Source: CBDCWT01 sp965223305
GTDB taxonomy: Bacteria; Planctomycetota; Planctomycetia; Pirellulales; Pirellulaceae
Direction of reading: 5' to 3'
Assembly: GCA_965223305.1 (NCBI GenBank)
Contig: CBDCWT010000060.1
Span: 1-48,821 of the forward strand
DNA: 48,821 nt
This document shows, one piece after another, positions 1 through 9,288 of this stretch (within the stretch, counting starts at the first letter, position 1; each line of letters opens with the position of its first letter). The notes under the pieces are model-generated. The model was not told the DNA's origin. It saw nothing but the letters and a program-made list of their open reading frames with translations, and searched no databases. A program made the position numbers and the translations under genes.

Positions 1-917
1 GGCATCACGCGGAGAAACGCTGTCATAGGGACGCTCATGCCAGGCGAATAGTAGCGGGCGGGTGAATTATCGTTATCACTGGGGCGGCATACCCCCATTA
101 ATGGCACACCCAGACCGAACGTCTGATAATGATTTGTCAATCCCTGCACTTCGTAATCGCGGGCGAACTCGATCCTTTCAATCTGAGCGCCGTGCCAGTA
201 ACCCCTAGAGACAATCGAGACTTCGTATTCCTGCGAGGCCGTCCGGATGCGATGCACCACGCCGGGCCGAAGTGGCCCCTGTTGTTGAGCCATCCGCAGG
301 GCATTCGCTAAGGCTCCGTTGTAAATATCACTGGCTTGGCGAAACTGAGGATCGTAAGGGTTGCCGCCGGCCAGCTCACCGTCACCCAACAGGTAGGCAT
401 AAGCATTGGCCACCGAGATCGCATACAGGTCCAGCGCCATCTGGGGCTGGCGACTTTCGACCTTCCGGCCGCTGATATAAGCCAACTCGGCCAACGCGTA
501 AACGTTCTCGGGTGACCTATGTTGAGTAACGATGTCCTGGACCTGCACGATGAAGTCCCAGGCGGAGCTCTCCAGGCCGTCGCTCAAGTCATAGCGTCGC
601 AGCCATTGCTGCACCCGCGGAGTGGGGCGCGGACCGGACCAGGAAACGAGCGCTAGAGCTTCGTTAAGCGGGTCATCCGGGACGCTGCGCACGCGCAGCC
701 ACTCATTCGTCGTCCGGCAGCCCACGCTGAGAACCAGCAGCGTCAGCAACCCCAGCCAGAGCCATACGGTGGGCCAGACCGGGCGCCCAGCCGCGCTGCT
801 CAGCGCCACTCCACAGCGCACACTCCCCTCGCCGCGGCTACTGAAAAGACAGCGTCCGCGGTAAGACTTCCCGGCGGCCAGCACGCGACTGGCCAGCAGC
901 GAGGGGACGTCGTCCAT
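1..917 (-). CDS. Lipoprotein-like alpha/beta hydrolase family protein, N-terminal part (runs off the window)
   Basis: An uninterrupted minus-strand frame begins at the ATG at 915-917 and leaves the window, giving about 305 residues. About 55 residues in, a hydrophobic stretch ends in LTLLVLSVGC, a plausible lipobox, so the protein is probably a lipid-anchored envelope protein. A later GTG start would give a more usual signal-peptide length. The following region is helical (YALAELAYISGRKVES), then shows FGLGVPLMGV and YYSPGMSVPMTAFLRV. From memory, these motifs precede an alpha/beta-hydrolase (lipase-like) domain in large planctomycete proteins. The catalytic half lies outside the window, so the enzymatic role is inference. 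It is transcribed away from the sulfatase gene. Confidence 0.6.
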   Translation of the reverse strand, partial: MDDVPSLLASRVLAAGKSYRGRCLFSSRGEGSVRCGVALSSAAGRPVWPTVWLWLGLLTLLVLSVGCRTTNEWLRVRSVPDDPLNEALALVSWSGPRPTPRVQQWLRRYDLSDGLESSAWDFIVQVQDIVTQHRSPENVYALAELAYISGRKVESRQPQMALDLYAISVANAYAYLLGDGELAGGNPYDPQFRQASDIYNGALANALRMAQQQGPLRPGVVHRIRTASQEYEVSIVSRGYWHGAQIERIEFARDYEVQGLTNHYQTFGLGVPLMGVCRPSDNDNSPARYYSPGMSVPMTAFLRVM

Positions 918-1260
918 GACTCTTGCTAGTTGCTCCACGCAAAAAGGTGCCAAAGCTGAGGCGCCAGAAAGCCTGCTCCTCGGTCCCGGCCGCCCTCATC
1001 TTATGTTAGACTTTTCCAAAATAGGGCAGCCCTACCGTTCGAGAGAGACTCGCCGGGGAGCTTACTGGGTTCGACCAAGCGGCGTCAACGCCGACTCGCC
1101 ACACAGTCCCCTGCACTTCCCTGCGACGACTCGTTCGCTGCGTCTGTGGGCGATGATCGATGGCCGATGAGCCACGGTAGCAGCCGCAATCCGGGTGGGG
1201 TCCGAAGCGATCTCGAACCTCCCGCCCCTAGCTCTCCCAGAAAAGTGCTCAGGAGATTTC
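918..1260. other. Intergenic region between divergent genes
   Basis: About 340 bases separate the minus-strand hydrolase-like gene from the sulfatase gene. I see no convincing frame, RNA or repeat. It must hold the promoters of both genes, but I cannot place -35/-10 boxes with confidence. Confidence 0.4.
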
Positions 1261-2643
1261 ATGAACGTTACGCCCCATGCCGAACGTGCAGCCCTCTGCC
1301 AGTTGCAGCAACGTCGACAGCCGGTGGTCACCAGCGCCCGGCAGCGTCCGCGGCTGGACTCCTGGCAATGGTCGTCATCATCATTTGCCGCGTGCAGCCT
1401 GATGGGGCTAGCACTGCTGACACTTTGCCATCCTGCTGCTCACTCGGCCACGCCTCCCAACGTGTTACTGATTATCTCCGACGATCAAGCGTTCCACGAC
1501 TACGGATTCATGGGCCACGAGGCGCTAGCCACGCCGCATCTGGATCGTCTGGCCGAAGAGAGTCTGCTGTTCACTCGCGGCTATGTCCCGGCCAGTCTCT
1601 GCCGGCCCAGCCTGGCGTCGATCATTACCGGCCTTTATCCTCACCAGCACGGCATCACGGGCAACGACCCGCCCCAGGGCGTCGACCGGCGACAGATGTT
1701 GCGACATGTGCGACGGTGGGACACCTTACCGGAATTGCTCGCGCCGCTGGGGTACCAAAGTCTCCAGACGGGCAAGTGGTGGGAAGGTGCGCCGCAACTA
1801 GCGGGCTTCACCCATGCGATGACGCACGGCGACCCGCAGCGCGGTGGCCGTCACGGAGACCAGGGACTGAAGATCTCGCGGGAAGGATTGCAACCGGTCA
1901 CAGACTTTTTGAACGCAGTCGAGGGACAACCGTTTTTTATCTGGCACGCACCATTCCTCCCCCATACACCTCACAACCCTCCCGACCACCTGATGCAAAA
2001 GTACTTGGACCAAGATCCTCGCCGTCCACGATTTGTCTCGCGCTATTACGCCATGGTCGAGTGGTTTGACGAGACCTGCGGGGAACTGCTGCAATTGCTC
2101 GCAGAACGTGGCTTGCGGGAGAACACGATCGTCGTGTACGTCACCGACAATGGTTGGATTCAATCACCGGACAGCCCTCGCTATGCCGCCCGCAGCAAGA
2201 GGTCGCCCAACGAAGGCGGGCTGCGGACACCCATCATGATCCGCTATCCCGATAAGGTCACACCCGGCAGCGTGGAAGTGCCGGTCAGCAGCATTGACTT
2301 GATGCCCACAATTCTCCAGCTCTGTGGCGCCGACGTGCCCAGCGAGCTGCCGGGAAGGGACTTGTTGCAGGTCGCCGCCCGCCCCGATGATCATTCCCGG
2401 CCGATTTGCGGAGCAACGTATGATCATGATGTGGCCGACCTCGACCAGCCGACTCGCAGCCTGCAATATCGCTGGATCGTCCAGGACCGCTGGAAACTCA
2501 TTGTGTCGGCCAACCGCCGGCTGATCGAACTCTACCAGATAGTGGACGATCCGCTGGAACAGCACGATGTGGCGCTGCAGTATCCTCAACAGGTGGAACG
2601 CCTGCTGGCTGAGTTGGACCAGTGGTGGCCGGGGACGAACTAG
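1261..2643 (+). CDS. Sulfatase (formylglycine-dependent type, alkaline phosphatase superfamily)
   Basis: A 460-residue protein that should hydrolyse sulfate esters, probably on polysaccharides, outside the cytoplasm. The ATG at 1261 was chosen because CAGGAG lies just upstream; the frame is open further 5'. A hydrophobic segment ending ALLTLCHPAAHSA looks like a signal peptide. Family motifs are VLLIISDDQ (two metal-binding Asp), ASLCRPSLASIITG, ATPHLDRLAEES and VVYVTDNGW. The modification motif keeps Cys and Pro but has Leu where C-x-P-S-R has Arg; I believe this variant occurs in planctomycete sulfatases. The stop is two bases before the aminotransferase start, so the two genes probably share an mRNA. 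Confidence 0.9.
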   Translation: MNVTPHAERAALCQLQQRRQPVVTSARQRPRLDSWQWSSSSFAACSLMGLALLTLCHPAAHSATPPNVLLIISDDQAFHDYGFMGHEALATPHLDRLAEESLLFTRGYVPASLCRPSLASIITGLYPHQHGITGNDPPQGVDRRQMLRHVRRWDTLPELLAPLGYQSLQTGKWWEGAPQLAGFTHAMTHGDPQRGGRHGDQGLKISREGLQPVTDFLNAVEGQPFFIWHAPFLPHTPHNPPDHLMQKYLDQDPRRPRFVSRYYAMVEWFDETCGELLQLLAERGLRENTIVVYVTDNGWIQSPDSPRYAARSKRSPNEGGLRTPIMIRYPDKVTPGSVEVPVSSIDLMPTILQLCGADVPSELPGRDLLQVAARPDDHSRPICGATYDHDVADLDQPTRSLQYRWIVQDRWKLIVSANRRLIELYQIVDDPLEQHDVALQYPQQVERLLAELDQWWPGTN

Positions 2644-2645
2644 CG

Positions 2646-3824
2646 ATGTCGCAACTTGCCCTGCTCGGCGGCGCACCGCTGATGGCAACAGGTCCGCCCG
2701 GATGGCCCCCGCAAATCCCCGCCGTTTTGCAACAGCTGCAACAGCTCTACAACTCGGGCGACTGGGGACGCTACGACGGCGCTGCGACCCAACAGTTGGT
2801 CGAGCGGCTGAGCGACCTGCACGGACAGACTCACGTGCACCTCTGTTGTTCCGGCACGTTGGCGGTCGAGCTGGGTCTGCGAGCATTAGGCGTCACAGCA
2901 GATCATGAGGTGCTGCTGGCCGGCTATGACTTCCCGGGCAACTTCCGAGCCATCGAAGCCATTGGTGCCCGGCCGGTACTGCTGGGCCTGCAACAGCATT
3001 GCTGGAACCTCAATCCCGCTCAACTTGACGCCGCGCTTTCAGTACGCACCAAGGCGGTCATCGTTTCACACCTGCACGGCTGTGTGCCCGACTTGCCGCG
3101 CATCAAGGACTGGGCCGCACAACACGATGTGGCAGTCTTGGAGGATGCTTGCCAGGCGGTGGGTGGCTTGGTGGTCGGTCGCCCGGCGGGCGGCTGGGGG
3201 GACGTCGGCGTGCTCAGCTTTGGTGGCTCAAAACTGCTCACTGCCGGCCGCGGCGGTGCGGTCCTCACTCACGATCCCCGCCTGGCCCAACGTCTGCAGA
3301 TCTTGAACGATCGCGGCAACCTCGCCTATCCACTCAGCCAGCTGCAGGCGGCAGTTCTGCTGCCGCAGCTCGCTACGCTTGAGGAACAGTCCCACCGCCG
3401 CGCTGAGGCGGCGCGCCAAGTCAAGGACTGGGTCGAACAACACTCGCGGTTGTTGGCCGCTCCGCAGGATCCTGCTCTCCGCCAGGACCCGCGCGTGACT
3501 CGCCCCGGCCTCTACAAACTCGGCCTGCGCCTGCATGACCAGTTGCACTCGCCCAACGAAAGGCCCCTCGATCGACAACTCTTGCTGCAGGCCTATCAAG
3601 CCGAAGGTCTGGCCATCGACGCGGGATTTCGAGGTTTTCACTTGCGGAGCGAACGTCGTTGTGGACGCGTCGGCGAATTGCCCCAGGCACGCCAGGCGGC
3701 AACTGGCACGCTCTTGCTGCATCATCCCGTCTTGCTCGAACCCGCATCGACAATCACACGCGTGATCGCTGTGTTTGAGAAAGTCGAGCGAGCCTATGCG
3801 GAGCTACGGGCCCTGCAGCATTAG
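2646..3824 (+). CDS. DegT/DnrJ/EryC1/StrS-type PLP aminotransferase
   Basis: A 392-residue cytoplasmic enzyme of the sugar aminotransferase fold. Visible features are CCSGTLAVELGLRALG (cofactor phosphate region), VVSHLHGCVPDL, AVLEDACQAVGG (the Asp that contacts the pyridine nitrogen) and SFGGSKLLTAGRGG with the expected Schiff-base lysine. The family transaminates keto-sugars or makes related compounds such as 3-amino-5-hydroxybenzoate. The substrate cannot be read here. The ATG at 2646, two bases after the sulfatase stop, is preferred over an in-frame start inside the sulfatase gene. The two genes look co-transcribed, but a metabolic link is not evident. Confidence 0.85.
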   Translation: MSQLALLGGAPLMATGPPGWPPQIPAVLQQLQQLYNSGDWGRYDGAATQQLVERLSDLHGQTHVHLCCSGTLAVELGLRALGVTADHEVLLAGYDFPGNFRAIEAIGARPVLLGLQQHCWNLNPAQLDAALSVRTKAVIVSHLHGCVPDLPRIKDWAAQHDVAVLEDACQAVGGLVVGRPAGGWGDVGVLSFGGSKLLTAGRGGAVLTHDPRLAQRLQILNDRGNLAYPLSQLQAAVLLPQLATLEEQSHRRAEAARQVKDWVEQHSRLLAAPQDPALRQDPRVTRPGLYKLGLRLHDQLHSPNERPLDRQLLLQAYQAEGLAIDAGFRGFHLRSERRCGRVGELPQARQAATGTLLLHHPVLLEPASTITRVIAVFEKVERAYAELRALQH

Positions 3825-3838
3825 CGTGCTGTTCTCCA

Positions 3839-3893
3839 CGCCACAGGCGTGCTTCTTTCCACAGGCCTGCTTCTTCCCACAGGTCTCCACAGG
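3839..3893. repeat. Three short direct repeats of about 18 bp
   Basis: The sequence CCACAGG(C/T)... recurs with an 18-bp spacing (CCACAGGCGTGCTTCTTT, CCACAGGCCTGCTTCTTC, then a shortened CCACAGGTCT). It lies between the convergent aminotransferase and csrA genes. No clear terminator hairpin was found. Confidence 0.6.
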
Positions 3894-3894
3894 G

Positions 3895-4224
3895 CTACTT
3901 CGCCGCCGCTTGCCGCCAAGCAGCCAGAGCCGGTACGCCCCCGCCGCGAGAAGCCGTCAGCCCGACTTCGGCTTGCTCAGCTCCGCTAAACTCAGCAGAT
4001 TCGTCGTCACTCGCCTCGGTTGCCGTATGCTCATCGCCACTCACCGCGCCGTCACTCTCGTGGAATGAATCGGCAATGGCAATAATTTCTGATCGCATCA
4101 CGCGGACGCCGTCTGGGGCCTCAATTCCCAACGTTACGCGATTGCCCGAAACCCGATTGACGGTCACTCGAATATTGCCGTCGATAACTAATTGTTGACC
4201 CTTTTTGCGGCTCAGTACTAACAT
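3895..4224 (-). CDS. csrA: Carbon storage regulator CsrA with long acidic tail
   Basis: The first 50 residues match CsrA: MLVLSRKKGQQLVIDGNI, GNRVTLGIEAPDGVRVMRSEI, with the RNA-contacting Arg of VxVxREEI preserved. CsrA is a dimeric RNA-binding protein that controls translation by covering GGA motifs. The usual length is 60-75 residues; this one has 109, with an acidic, low-complexity tail (SDGAVSGDEHTATEASDDESAEF) and an Ala-rich end. The start is the ATG at 4222-4224. The gene converges on the aminotransferase gene and diverges from the TPR gene. Confidence 0.93.
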   Translation of the reverse strand: MLVLSRKKGQQLVIDGNIRVTVNRVSGNRVTLGIEAPDGVRVMRSEIIAIADSFHESDGAVSGDEHTATEASDDESAEFSGAEQAEVGLTASRGGGVPALAAWRQAAAK

Positions 4225-4609
4225 GGTTGGCTCCTTCCTGACGGTTTGCCTGTTCGATCTCCTCGTCGCGTCGCGGTCTCAACCCTCGGCTCCAAAACCC
4301 CGCGTCCACTGACACCGCATCCATCTTCGGCAAACGTTGTGCCACCTTAGGTCACACGTCCACAAAAAAAATTACCGATTCAGCTAAGTCGTTTCCGGAC
4401 AGTTATTTAGATTATTCCGGCCGCGGTGGCTCCGGCAGCCACTCGAATCTCGAAATGAGACTGTTCAATTAAAATGATACACTGACTTACGAATTGATTG
4501 ATTTTTGACCATCCCGAGTTCCTGGCGCGCAAGGCTGCTAGCAATGCTGACAACAGTTAGGTTTTCTCGCGAGAAACACCCATCGTCGATTGCCCACCAA
4601 TTCTTGGCG
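4225..4609. other. Intergenic region between divergent csrA and the TPR gene
   Basis: AT-richer than its surroundings, particularly at 4360-4510. It is the likely promoter region for both genes. The TPR gene could start at a TTG at 4505 or an ATG at 4544 inside this stretch. No RNA gene or repeat was found. Confidence 0.4.
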
Positions 4610-5425
4610 ATGACGGTGGTGGCCCACCCGCTAACGCAACGAGCGCCACAATTGATTTGTGGCCTGATGTTGTTGGTGACAATCGCCCTGCCGGCCTCAG
4701 CCGACGAACAGCCACCCGCATTGCAACCCGACGTGCCCGCGCAGATCCTCGCGGCCGCACGTGCCGAAGATCATCGTCGGGTCGTGCAGCTCGCCGACCA
4801 GCACGTTGTTCGTGAGCAAGTCCCTGCCGAGCAGAGTTCACTCCTCTACTGGATCGCTCGCTCCCGTTTTTGCCAAGGAGACCTGGCAGGTTCCCAGCGA
4901 GACTTTGAGCGGCTGGTCGTTTTGCGGCCCGAGCGTGAGCGGGAATTGTGGGAGCTGGGCATCGTCTACTATTACACTGGCAACTTTGCCCAGGGCGCTC
5001 GCCAGTTCGAGTTGTATCAGACGTATTACGACGAGGACGTGGAAAACTCGGTGTGGCGGTTTCTCTGTCAACGCCACGTCGACGGCACGCAGCAAGCTCG
5101 CCAGCAGATGCTGCCAATTGAACGTGATCGACGCATTCCGATGATGGAAATCTATCGCCTCTTCCGTGGAGAGTCGACTCCGGAACAGGTGCTGGCAGCC
5201 GCCGAAACCCCTGCGACCAGTGCCACTCAACTGAAACAACAACGATTCTTCGCGCACCTGTATCTGGGCCTTTTCCATGAGGCGCAGGGGAATACCGAAT
5301 CATCGCTGGATCACCTGCAACGAGCGGTGGCCGATTTTGACCAGTCGCACTACATGTGGCGGGTGGCCAAGGTGCACGCTGAGCTGCGTTCCCGCTCACA
5401 GGACCAGCCCGCAGCCGCCAAGTAG
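4610..5425 (+). CDS. Exported TPR-repeat protein of unknown role
   Basis: With the ATG at 4610 the product is 271 residues and starts with a good signal peptide (LICGLMLLVTIALPASA, cleavage before DEQ). Starts at 4544 (ATG) or 4505 (TTG) are also open. The body holds tetratricopeptide-like helices: SSLLYWIARSRFCQGDLAGS, ELGIVYYYTGNFAQGARQFE and AHLYLGLFHEAQGNTESSLD. The last two resemble the lipoprotein NlpI. TPR proteins act as scaffolds; no partner can be named. The stop codon is immediately followed by the 55-bp repeat array. Confidence 0.75.
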   Translation: MTVVAHPLTQRAPQLICGLMLLVTIALPASADEQPPALQPDVPAQILAAARAEDHRRVVQLADQHVVREQVPAEQSSLLYWIARSRFCQGDLAGSQRDFERLVVLRPERERELWELGIVYYYTGNFAQGARQFELYQTYYDEDVENSVWRFLCQRHVDGTQQARQQMLPIERDRRIPMMEIYRLFRGESTPEQVLAAAETPATSATQLKQQRFFAHLYLGLFHEAQGNTESSLDHLQRAVADFDQSHYMWRVAKVHAELRSRSQDQPAAAK

Positions 5426-5645
5426 CACGTAGCGGAAGCCGCACGTAGCGGAAGCCGCCAGGCTTTCGGTGACGCACCGCCACGTAGCGGAAGCCGCTCG
5501 TAGCGGAAGCCGCCAGGCTTTCGGTGACGCACCGCCACGTAGCGGAAGCCGCTCGTAGCGGAAGCCGCCAGGCTTTCGGAGACGCACCGCCACGTAGCGG
5601 AAGCCGCTCGTAGCGGAAGCCGCCAGGCTTTCGGTGACGCACCGT
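5426..5645. repeat. Four tandem 55-bp units of a hairpin repeat
   Basis: Units at 5426-5480, 5481-5535, 5536-5590 and 5591-5645 are nearly identical. Each carries GTAGCGGAAGCCGC twice and one full copy followed by CAGGCTTTCGG. CGGAAGCC and GGCTTTCG can pair (8 bp, one G-U) around a GCCA loop. The array begins at the first base after the TPR gene stop, and single copies occur elsewhere behind stop codons. It could act as a terminator or mRNA 3' stabiliser. Long frames through it exist only because of the repeat. Confidence 0.9.
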
Positions 5646-5823
5646 GCCGAAACTCTGGCGAGTTCCGCTACGGTTCCGCGACGGTTCCGTCACGGTTTCG
5701 CAGGTCGCACGGGGGGCAGCCCGCGACTATAATCCAGAATGACAGCAACTTCACGCAGCCGCGCATTCCCCCCTCCCTGCGGATCAGCGTTTTTCCCCTT
5801 GGCGATGGCGAAGGATCTTGGGC
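5646..5823. other. Leader region of the PSD1 gene
   Basis: It begins with GTTCCG(C/T)-type short repeats (5663-5700). AAGGA at 5811-5815 is the ribosome-binding site used to choose the start at 5824. No separate gene was found. Confidence 0.4.
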
Positions 5824-8800
5824 ATGAATTTGGCGTATCTCCTCGCGGCCGCAATTCGTGGTGGCCACCGCGGGCTGTGGGCAATTCCCGCTGTCCTGCT
5901 GCTGAGCACAATCTTCGGCGGGACCAACGATGCTGCCGAGCCGGCAGAATCAGAGACATGGTCGGCCGAGCAGCTGCAGTTTTTTGAAACTCAAGTGCGT
6001 CCGGTGTTGGCAGACAACTGTTATGAGTGCCACAGTGCGCGTGCCGACAAGGTGCAGGCCGGACTCTTGGTCGACAGCCGAGCAGCTCTCTTGCGCGGGG
6101 GAGATTCGGGCCCTGCCATCGTGCCGGGCGAGCCGGCCGAGAGCCTGTTGATCGAGGCAATTCGTTATGAGTCGTTTGAGATGCCACCGGATCGACGATT
6201 GTCTAACGAGATCATCGACACGCTGGTCCGCTGGATTGAGCTCGGCGCGCCGTGGCCGGCCGAGGCAGCGCCTCCAGCCACCGCTGCGGGGACCGGTCCA
6301 GCAACGCCGCTGACCGCCGGCGATCATTGGTGTTGGCGGCCGGTGCGACCGGTGACGCCCCCTCAACCCGATGATGCCAGCTGGGCGGCCAACTCCGTTG
6401 ACCAGTTTGTGCTGGCACGGCTGGAACATCTCGGGCTGAAACCGGCCGGGGATGCAGATCGCCAGACGCTGGTCCGGCGCCTCTATTTCGATCTGATCGG
6501 GTTGCCACCAACGCTGGACGAGCTGCACCGCTGGCAGCAGCACCCAGCGGACTCGTGGTATGAGGCCCTGGTCGACGAGTTGCTCGACTCGCCACACTTT
6601 GGCGAAAAATGGGCTCGTCACTGGATGGACCTGGTGCGCTACGCCGAGACCTGCGGACACGAATTCGATTACCCCATTCACCAAGCGTACCAATACCGCG
6701 ACTATTTGATACGAGCATTCAACCAGGACGTACCTTATGACCAGTTCGTGCAGGAACACATCGCGGGGGATTTGCTGCCACAACCTCGTCGGCATCCCAC
6801 GCAACAGTTTAACGAGTCGGTAATCGGCACGGGCTTCTGGTTTTTGGGGGAGTCCGTCCATGCCCCCACGGATGTCCGCGGCGACGAAGCGTTGCGAGTG
6901 GACAACCAGATCGACGTGATGGGCAAGACGTTTCTGGGCCTCACGGTCGCCTGCGCGCGATGCCACCACCACAAATTCGATCCCATCTCGACCGAAGACT
7001 ACTATGCGTTGGCCGGATTCCTGCAGAGTTCACGGCGCCAATTTGCCCTCTTGGACCCGGGCCGTCAGATTGCACAGAAACTATCCGAGATGGACCGCTG
7101 GCAGCGGGTCTTCGCCGACACGATGCCAGCCCACGTAGCTGGCTTGCCCGACGGTTCTCGGCTGGCGCAGCAACTGTTAATCTTTGGTGAGCTGTATTCT
7201 CGCAGCCGTGATCAGCAACAGAAGCATGCGGACGAGCGGCTGGAACAAGCTCGGCAAGACCTCTCCAGCCGGCTGGGGGTCGCCCCGGAATCGTTGCCCG
7301 ACAACGACGAGTTTCGCGCCACGTTGGCGGTCATCACGTCCCCACCGGTGTCACGCATCGACCACCCGCTCTATTTCTTCCGCAAGTGGCTGGAGCACAG
7401 CAGCCAGGCGGGCACAGAGCCGCCGTCAGCGGCGGACACAGCACAGCTACTGCAGTCCCTGCGGCAGGAGCCAAGTGGCGCGCGGCCCGATTCGCTCAGC
7501 GAAGAAGATTTTCCGTTATTCACCAACTTCAGCTCCTCACATTTCGCGGATGAGGGTTGGTCGGCCACCGGGCAGGCCTTTGGTGATGGCCCGACGCAGC
7601 AGCCCAGTTGGCAATGGAGTGAGGGTCAGCCGCGCGTCTTGCCTTCCCATGTAGCCACCAGCCACCGGGATGGACACCGCCCGCAGGGAGTCTTGCGGTC
7701 CCCGACGTTTACCCTGCGACACGACCGGATCCACTATCGCGTGCGGGCTCAGAACGCACAGATTCGTTTGATCGTGGACGGCTATTTCATGGATGAATTC
7801 AATGCCCTGTTGTTTGGTGAGTGCACGCTGAAGAATGTCAACACTCACGGCGAATTCCAATGGGTAACGCAGCACCGTGATCTGAGTCATTACCTGGGCC
7901 ATCGAGCTCATTTGGAGATCATTGATGACGGGGACGGTTATGTGGAAGTGGACCAGATCCGCTTCTCTTCCAGCAGGCAGCCACCGGTGGTGGCGCATCC
8001 GTGGAATGTTCAGCTGGCGGCGAGTGTGACACCGGAGATGTCCCTGGGTGAGATGACTGGGGTGCTGGGAGGTTTGTGGCAATCCACGCGAGAAACGCTT
8101 GCCCGCCAGCCCTTGAGCGCCGCCCCTCTGTCAGATGCTGCCGCCTTCAATGCCCTCGCGGCCACGCCCCTGCTCAAAAGACAAGACGAGCGGTCTTGGA
8201 CCCGCTTGCTGGGCGAGTACGATGCGCTGCAGGCCGCCATGCCGACGGCGATGCAGGTACTGGCGATCACGGACGGAACGGGCGAAAACGAACGCGTGCA
8301 TATCCGTGGCAGTCATACCAATTTGGGCAACATGGTGCCGCGGAGAAACCTGGATGTGCTGGGCGGCGAGTCTTTTGGAAAGCTGGAGGGGAGCGGCCGG
8401 CTGCAATTCGCCCAACGCCTGACCAGCCCGGAGAATCCACTCGTCTCACGGGTCATCGTCAATCGCGTCTGGCACCACCTCTTCGGCCGTGGCATCGTCG
8501 CTTCGGTCGATGACTTCGGTATCATGGGGCAAGCTCCGACGCATCCACTGTTGCTGGACCATCTGGCGCACGACTTGATGCAAGAAGGGTGGTCGCTGAA
8601 ACGGCTGATTCGACAGCTGGTGATGTCCCGCACATACCGTTTGGCCAGTCGCCACGACGACCCTCGAGTCAGGGAACTGGACCCGACGAACCAGTATCTA
8701 TCGCACGCCTCGGTACGGCGACTCTCGGCCGAAGCGATCCGGGATGCTGTGTTGACGGTATCCGGCCAGCTGGATCGACAGCAGTTCGGTCCCAGCGTTC

Positions 8801-9258
8801 CGGTGCACTTGACGCCGTTCATGACCGGCCGGGGACGCCCTCGCAGCGGGCCCTTGGACGGTGGCGGCCGGAGATCGATCTACATCGCCATTCGCCGTAA
8901 TTTTCTCCCGCCCATGATGCTCTCGTTCGATATGCCGATTCCCTTCAATACGATGGGACGGCGCAGCGCGTCGAACGTACCCAGCCAGTCCTTGATGATG
9001 ATGAACGACCCGTTCATACACGATCAAGCTGAGAAGTGGGCCAGCCGCTTGCGAGAGGTGCCGTCACCGGCAGCACGCTTGACGCGTGCCTACCAGCAGG
9101 CCTTTGCGCGGCGCCCCGCTGCGGACGAGGTGGCAGCGATGCAGGGTTTCTTGGCTCAGCAGGCGGAGCTGCGCGGTGCCGCAATCGATTCCTCAGCGGT
9201 CTGGACAGACTTCTGTCACGCGTTGATGAATCTGAAGGAGTTTATCTACCTGCACTGA
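5824..9258 (+). CDS. PSD1-type protein: planctomycete cytochrome C plus DUF1549 and DUF1553 domains
   Basis: A 1,144-residue exported protein. The ATG at 5824 has AAGGA eight bases upstream. A signal segment (AIPAVLLLSTIFGG) is followed by a c-type heme motif CYECH near residue 65 and DSGPAIVPGEPAESLL, typical of the planctomycete cytochrome domain. The DUF1549 region has VRRLYFDLIGLPPT and WARHWMDLVRYAET, plus a second possible heme site CARCHHHKFDPIS. The DUF1553 region near the C-terminus has NRVWHHLFGRGIV, DDFG and RTYRLAS. A beta-rich segment of about 250 residues lies between. These proteins are very numerous in planctomycetes and usually precede a DUF1501 gene, as here. Roles in polysaccharide or sulfated-compound use have been suggested but not shown. 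Confidence 0.93.
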   Translation: MNLAYLLAAAIRGGHRGLWAIPAVLLLSTIFGGTNDAAEPAESETWSAEQLQFFETQVRPVLADNCYECHSARADKVQAGLLVDSRAALLRGGDSGPAIVPGEPAESLLIEAIRYESFEMPPDRRLSNEIIDTLVRWIELGAPWPAEAAPPATAAGTGPATPLTAGDHWCWRPVRPVTPPQPDDASWAANSVDQFVLARLEHLGLKPAGDADRQTLVRRLYFDLIGLPPTLDELHRWQQHPADSWYEALVDELLDSPHFGEKWARHWMDLVRYAETCGHEFDYPIHQAYQYRDYLIRAFNQDVPYDQFVQEHIAGDLLPQPRRHPTQQFNESVIGTGFWFLGESVHAPTDVRGDEALRVDNQIDVMGKTFLGLTVACARCHHHKFDPISTEDYYALAGFLQSSRRQFALLDPGRQIAQKLSEMDRWQRVFADTMPAHVAGLPDGSRLAQQLLIFGELYSRSRDQQQKHADERLEQARQDLSSRLGVAPESLPDNDEFRATLAVITSPPVSRIDHPLYFFRKWLEHSSQAGTEPPSAADTAQLLQSLRQEPSGARPDSLSEEDFPLFTNFSSSHFADEGWSATGQAFGDGPTQQPSWQWSEGQPRVLPSHVATSHRDGHRPQGVLRSPTFTLRHDRIHYRVRAQNAQIRLIVDGYFMDEFNALLFGECTLKNVNTHGEFQWVTQHRDLSHYLGHRAHLEIIDDGDGYVEVDQIRFSSSRQPPVVAHPWNVQLAASVTPEMSLGEMTGVLGGLWQSTRETLARQPLSAAPLSDAAAFNALAATPLLKRQDERSWTRLLGEYDALQAAMPTAMQVLAITDGTGENERVHIRGSHTNLGNMVPRRNLDVLGGESFGKLEGSGRLQFAQRLTSPENPLVSRVIVNRVWHHLFGRGIVASVDDFGIMGQAPTHPLLLDHLAHDLMQEGWSLKRLIRQLVMSRTYRLASRHDDPRVRELDPTNQYLSHASVRRLSAEAIRDAVLTVSGQLDRQQFGPSVPVHLTPFMTGRGRPRSGPLDGGGRRSIYIAIRRNFLPPMMLSFDMPIPFNTMGRRSASNVPSQSLMMMNDPFIHDQAEKWASRLREVPSPAARLTRAYQQAFARRPAADEVAAMQGFLAQQAELRGAAIDSSAVWTDFCHALMNLKEFIYLH

Positions 9259-9288
9259 GCAGGCTGACCAGCACAAAGGGACCCCCAG

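Noticed and set aside
1146..2069. Plus-strand frame of about 300 codons overlapping the sulfatase
   Set aside because: Out-of-frame shadow of the sulfatase; Arg/Pro-rich with no motif.
4557..5693. Long minus-strand frame (378 codons) over the TPR gene and the 55-bp repeats
   Set aside because: It is the antisense of the TPR gene plus a translation of the repeat array; it has no family motif and an Arg/Pro/Gly-heavy composition.
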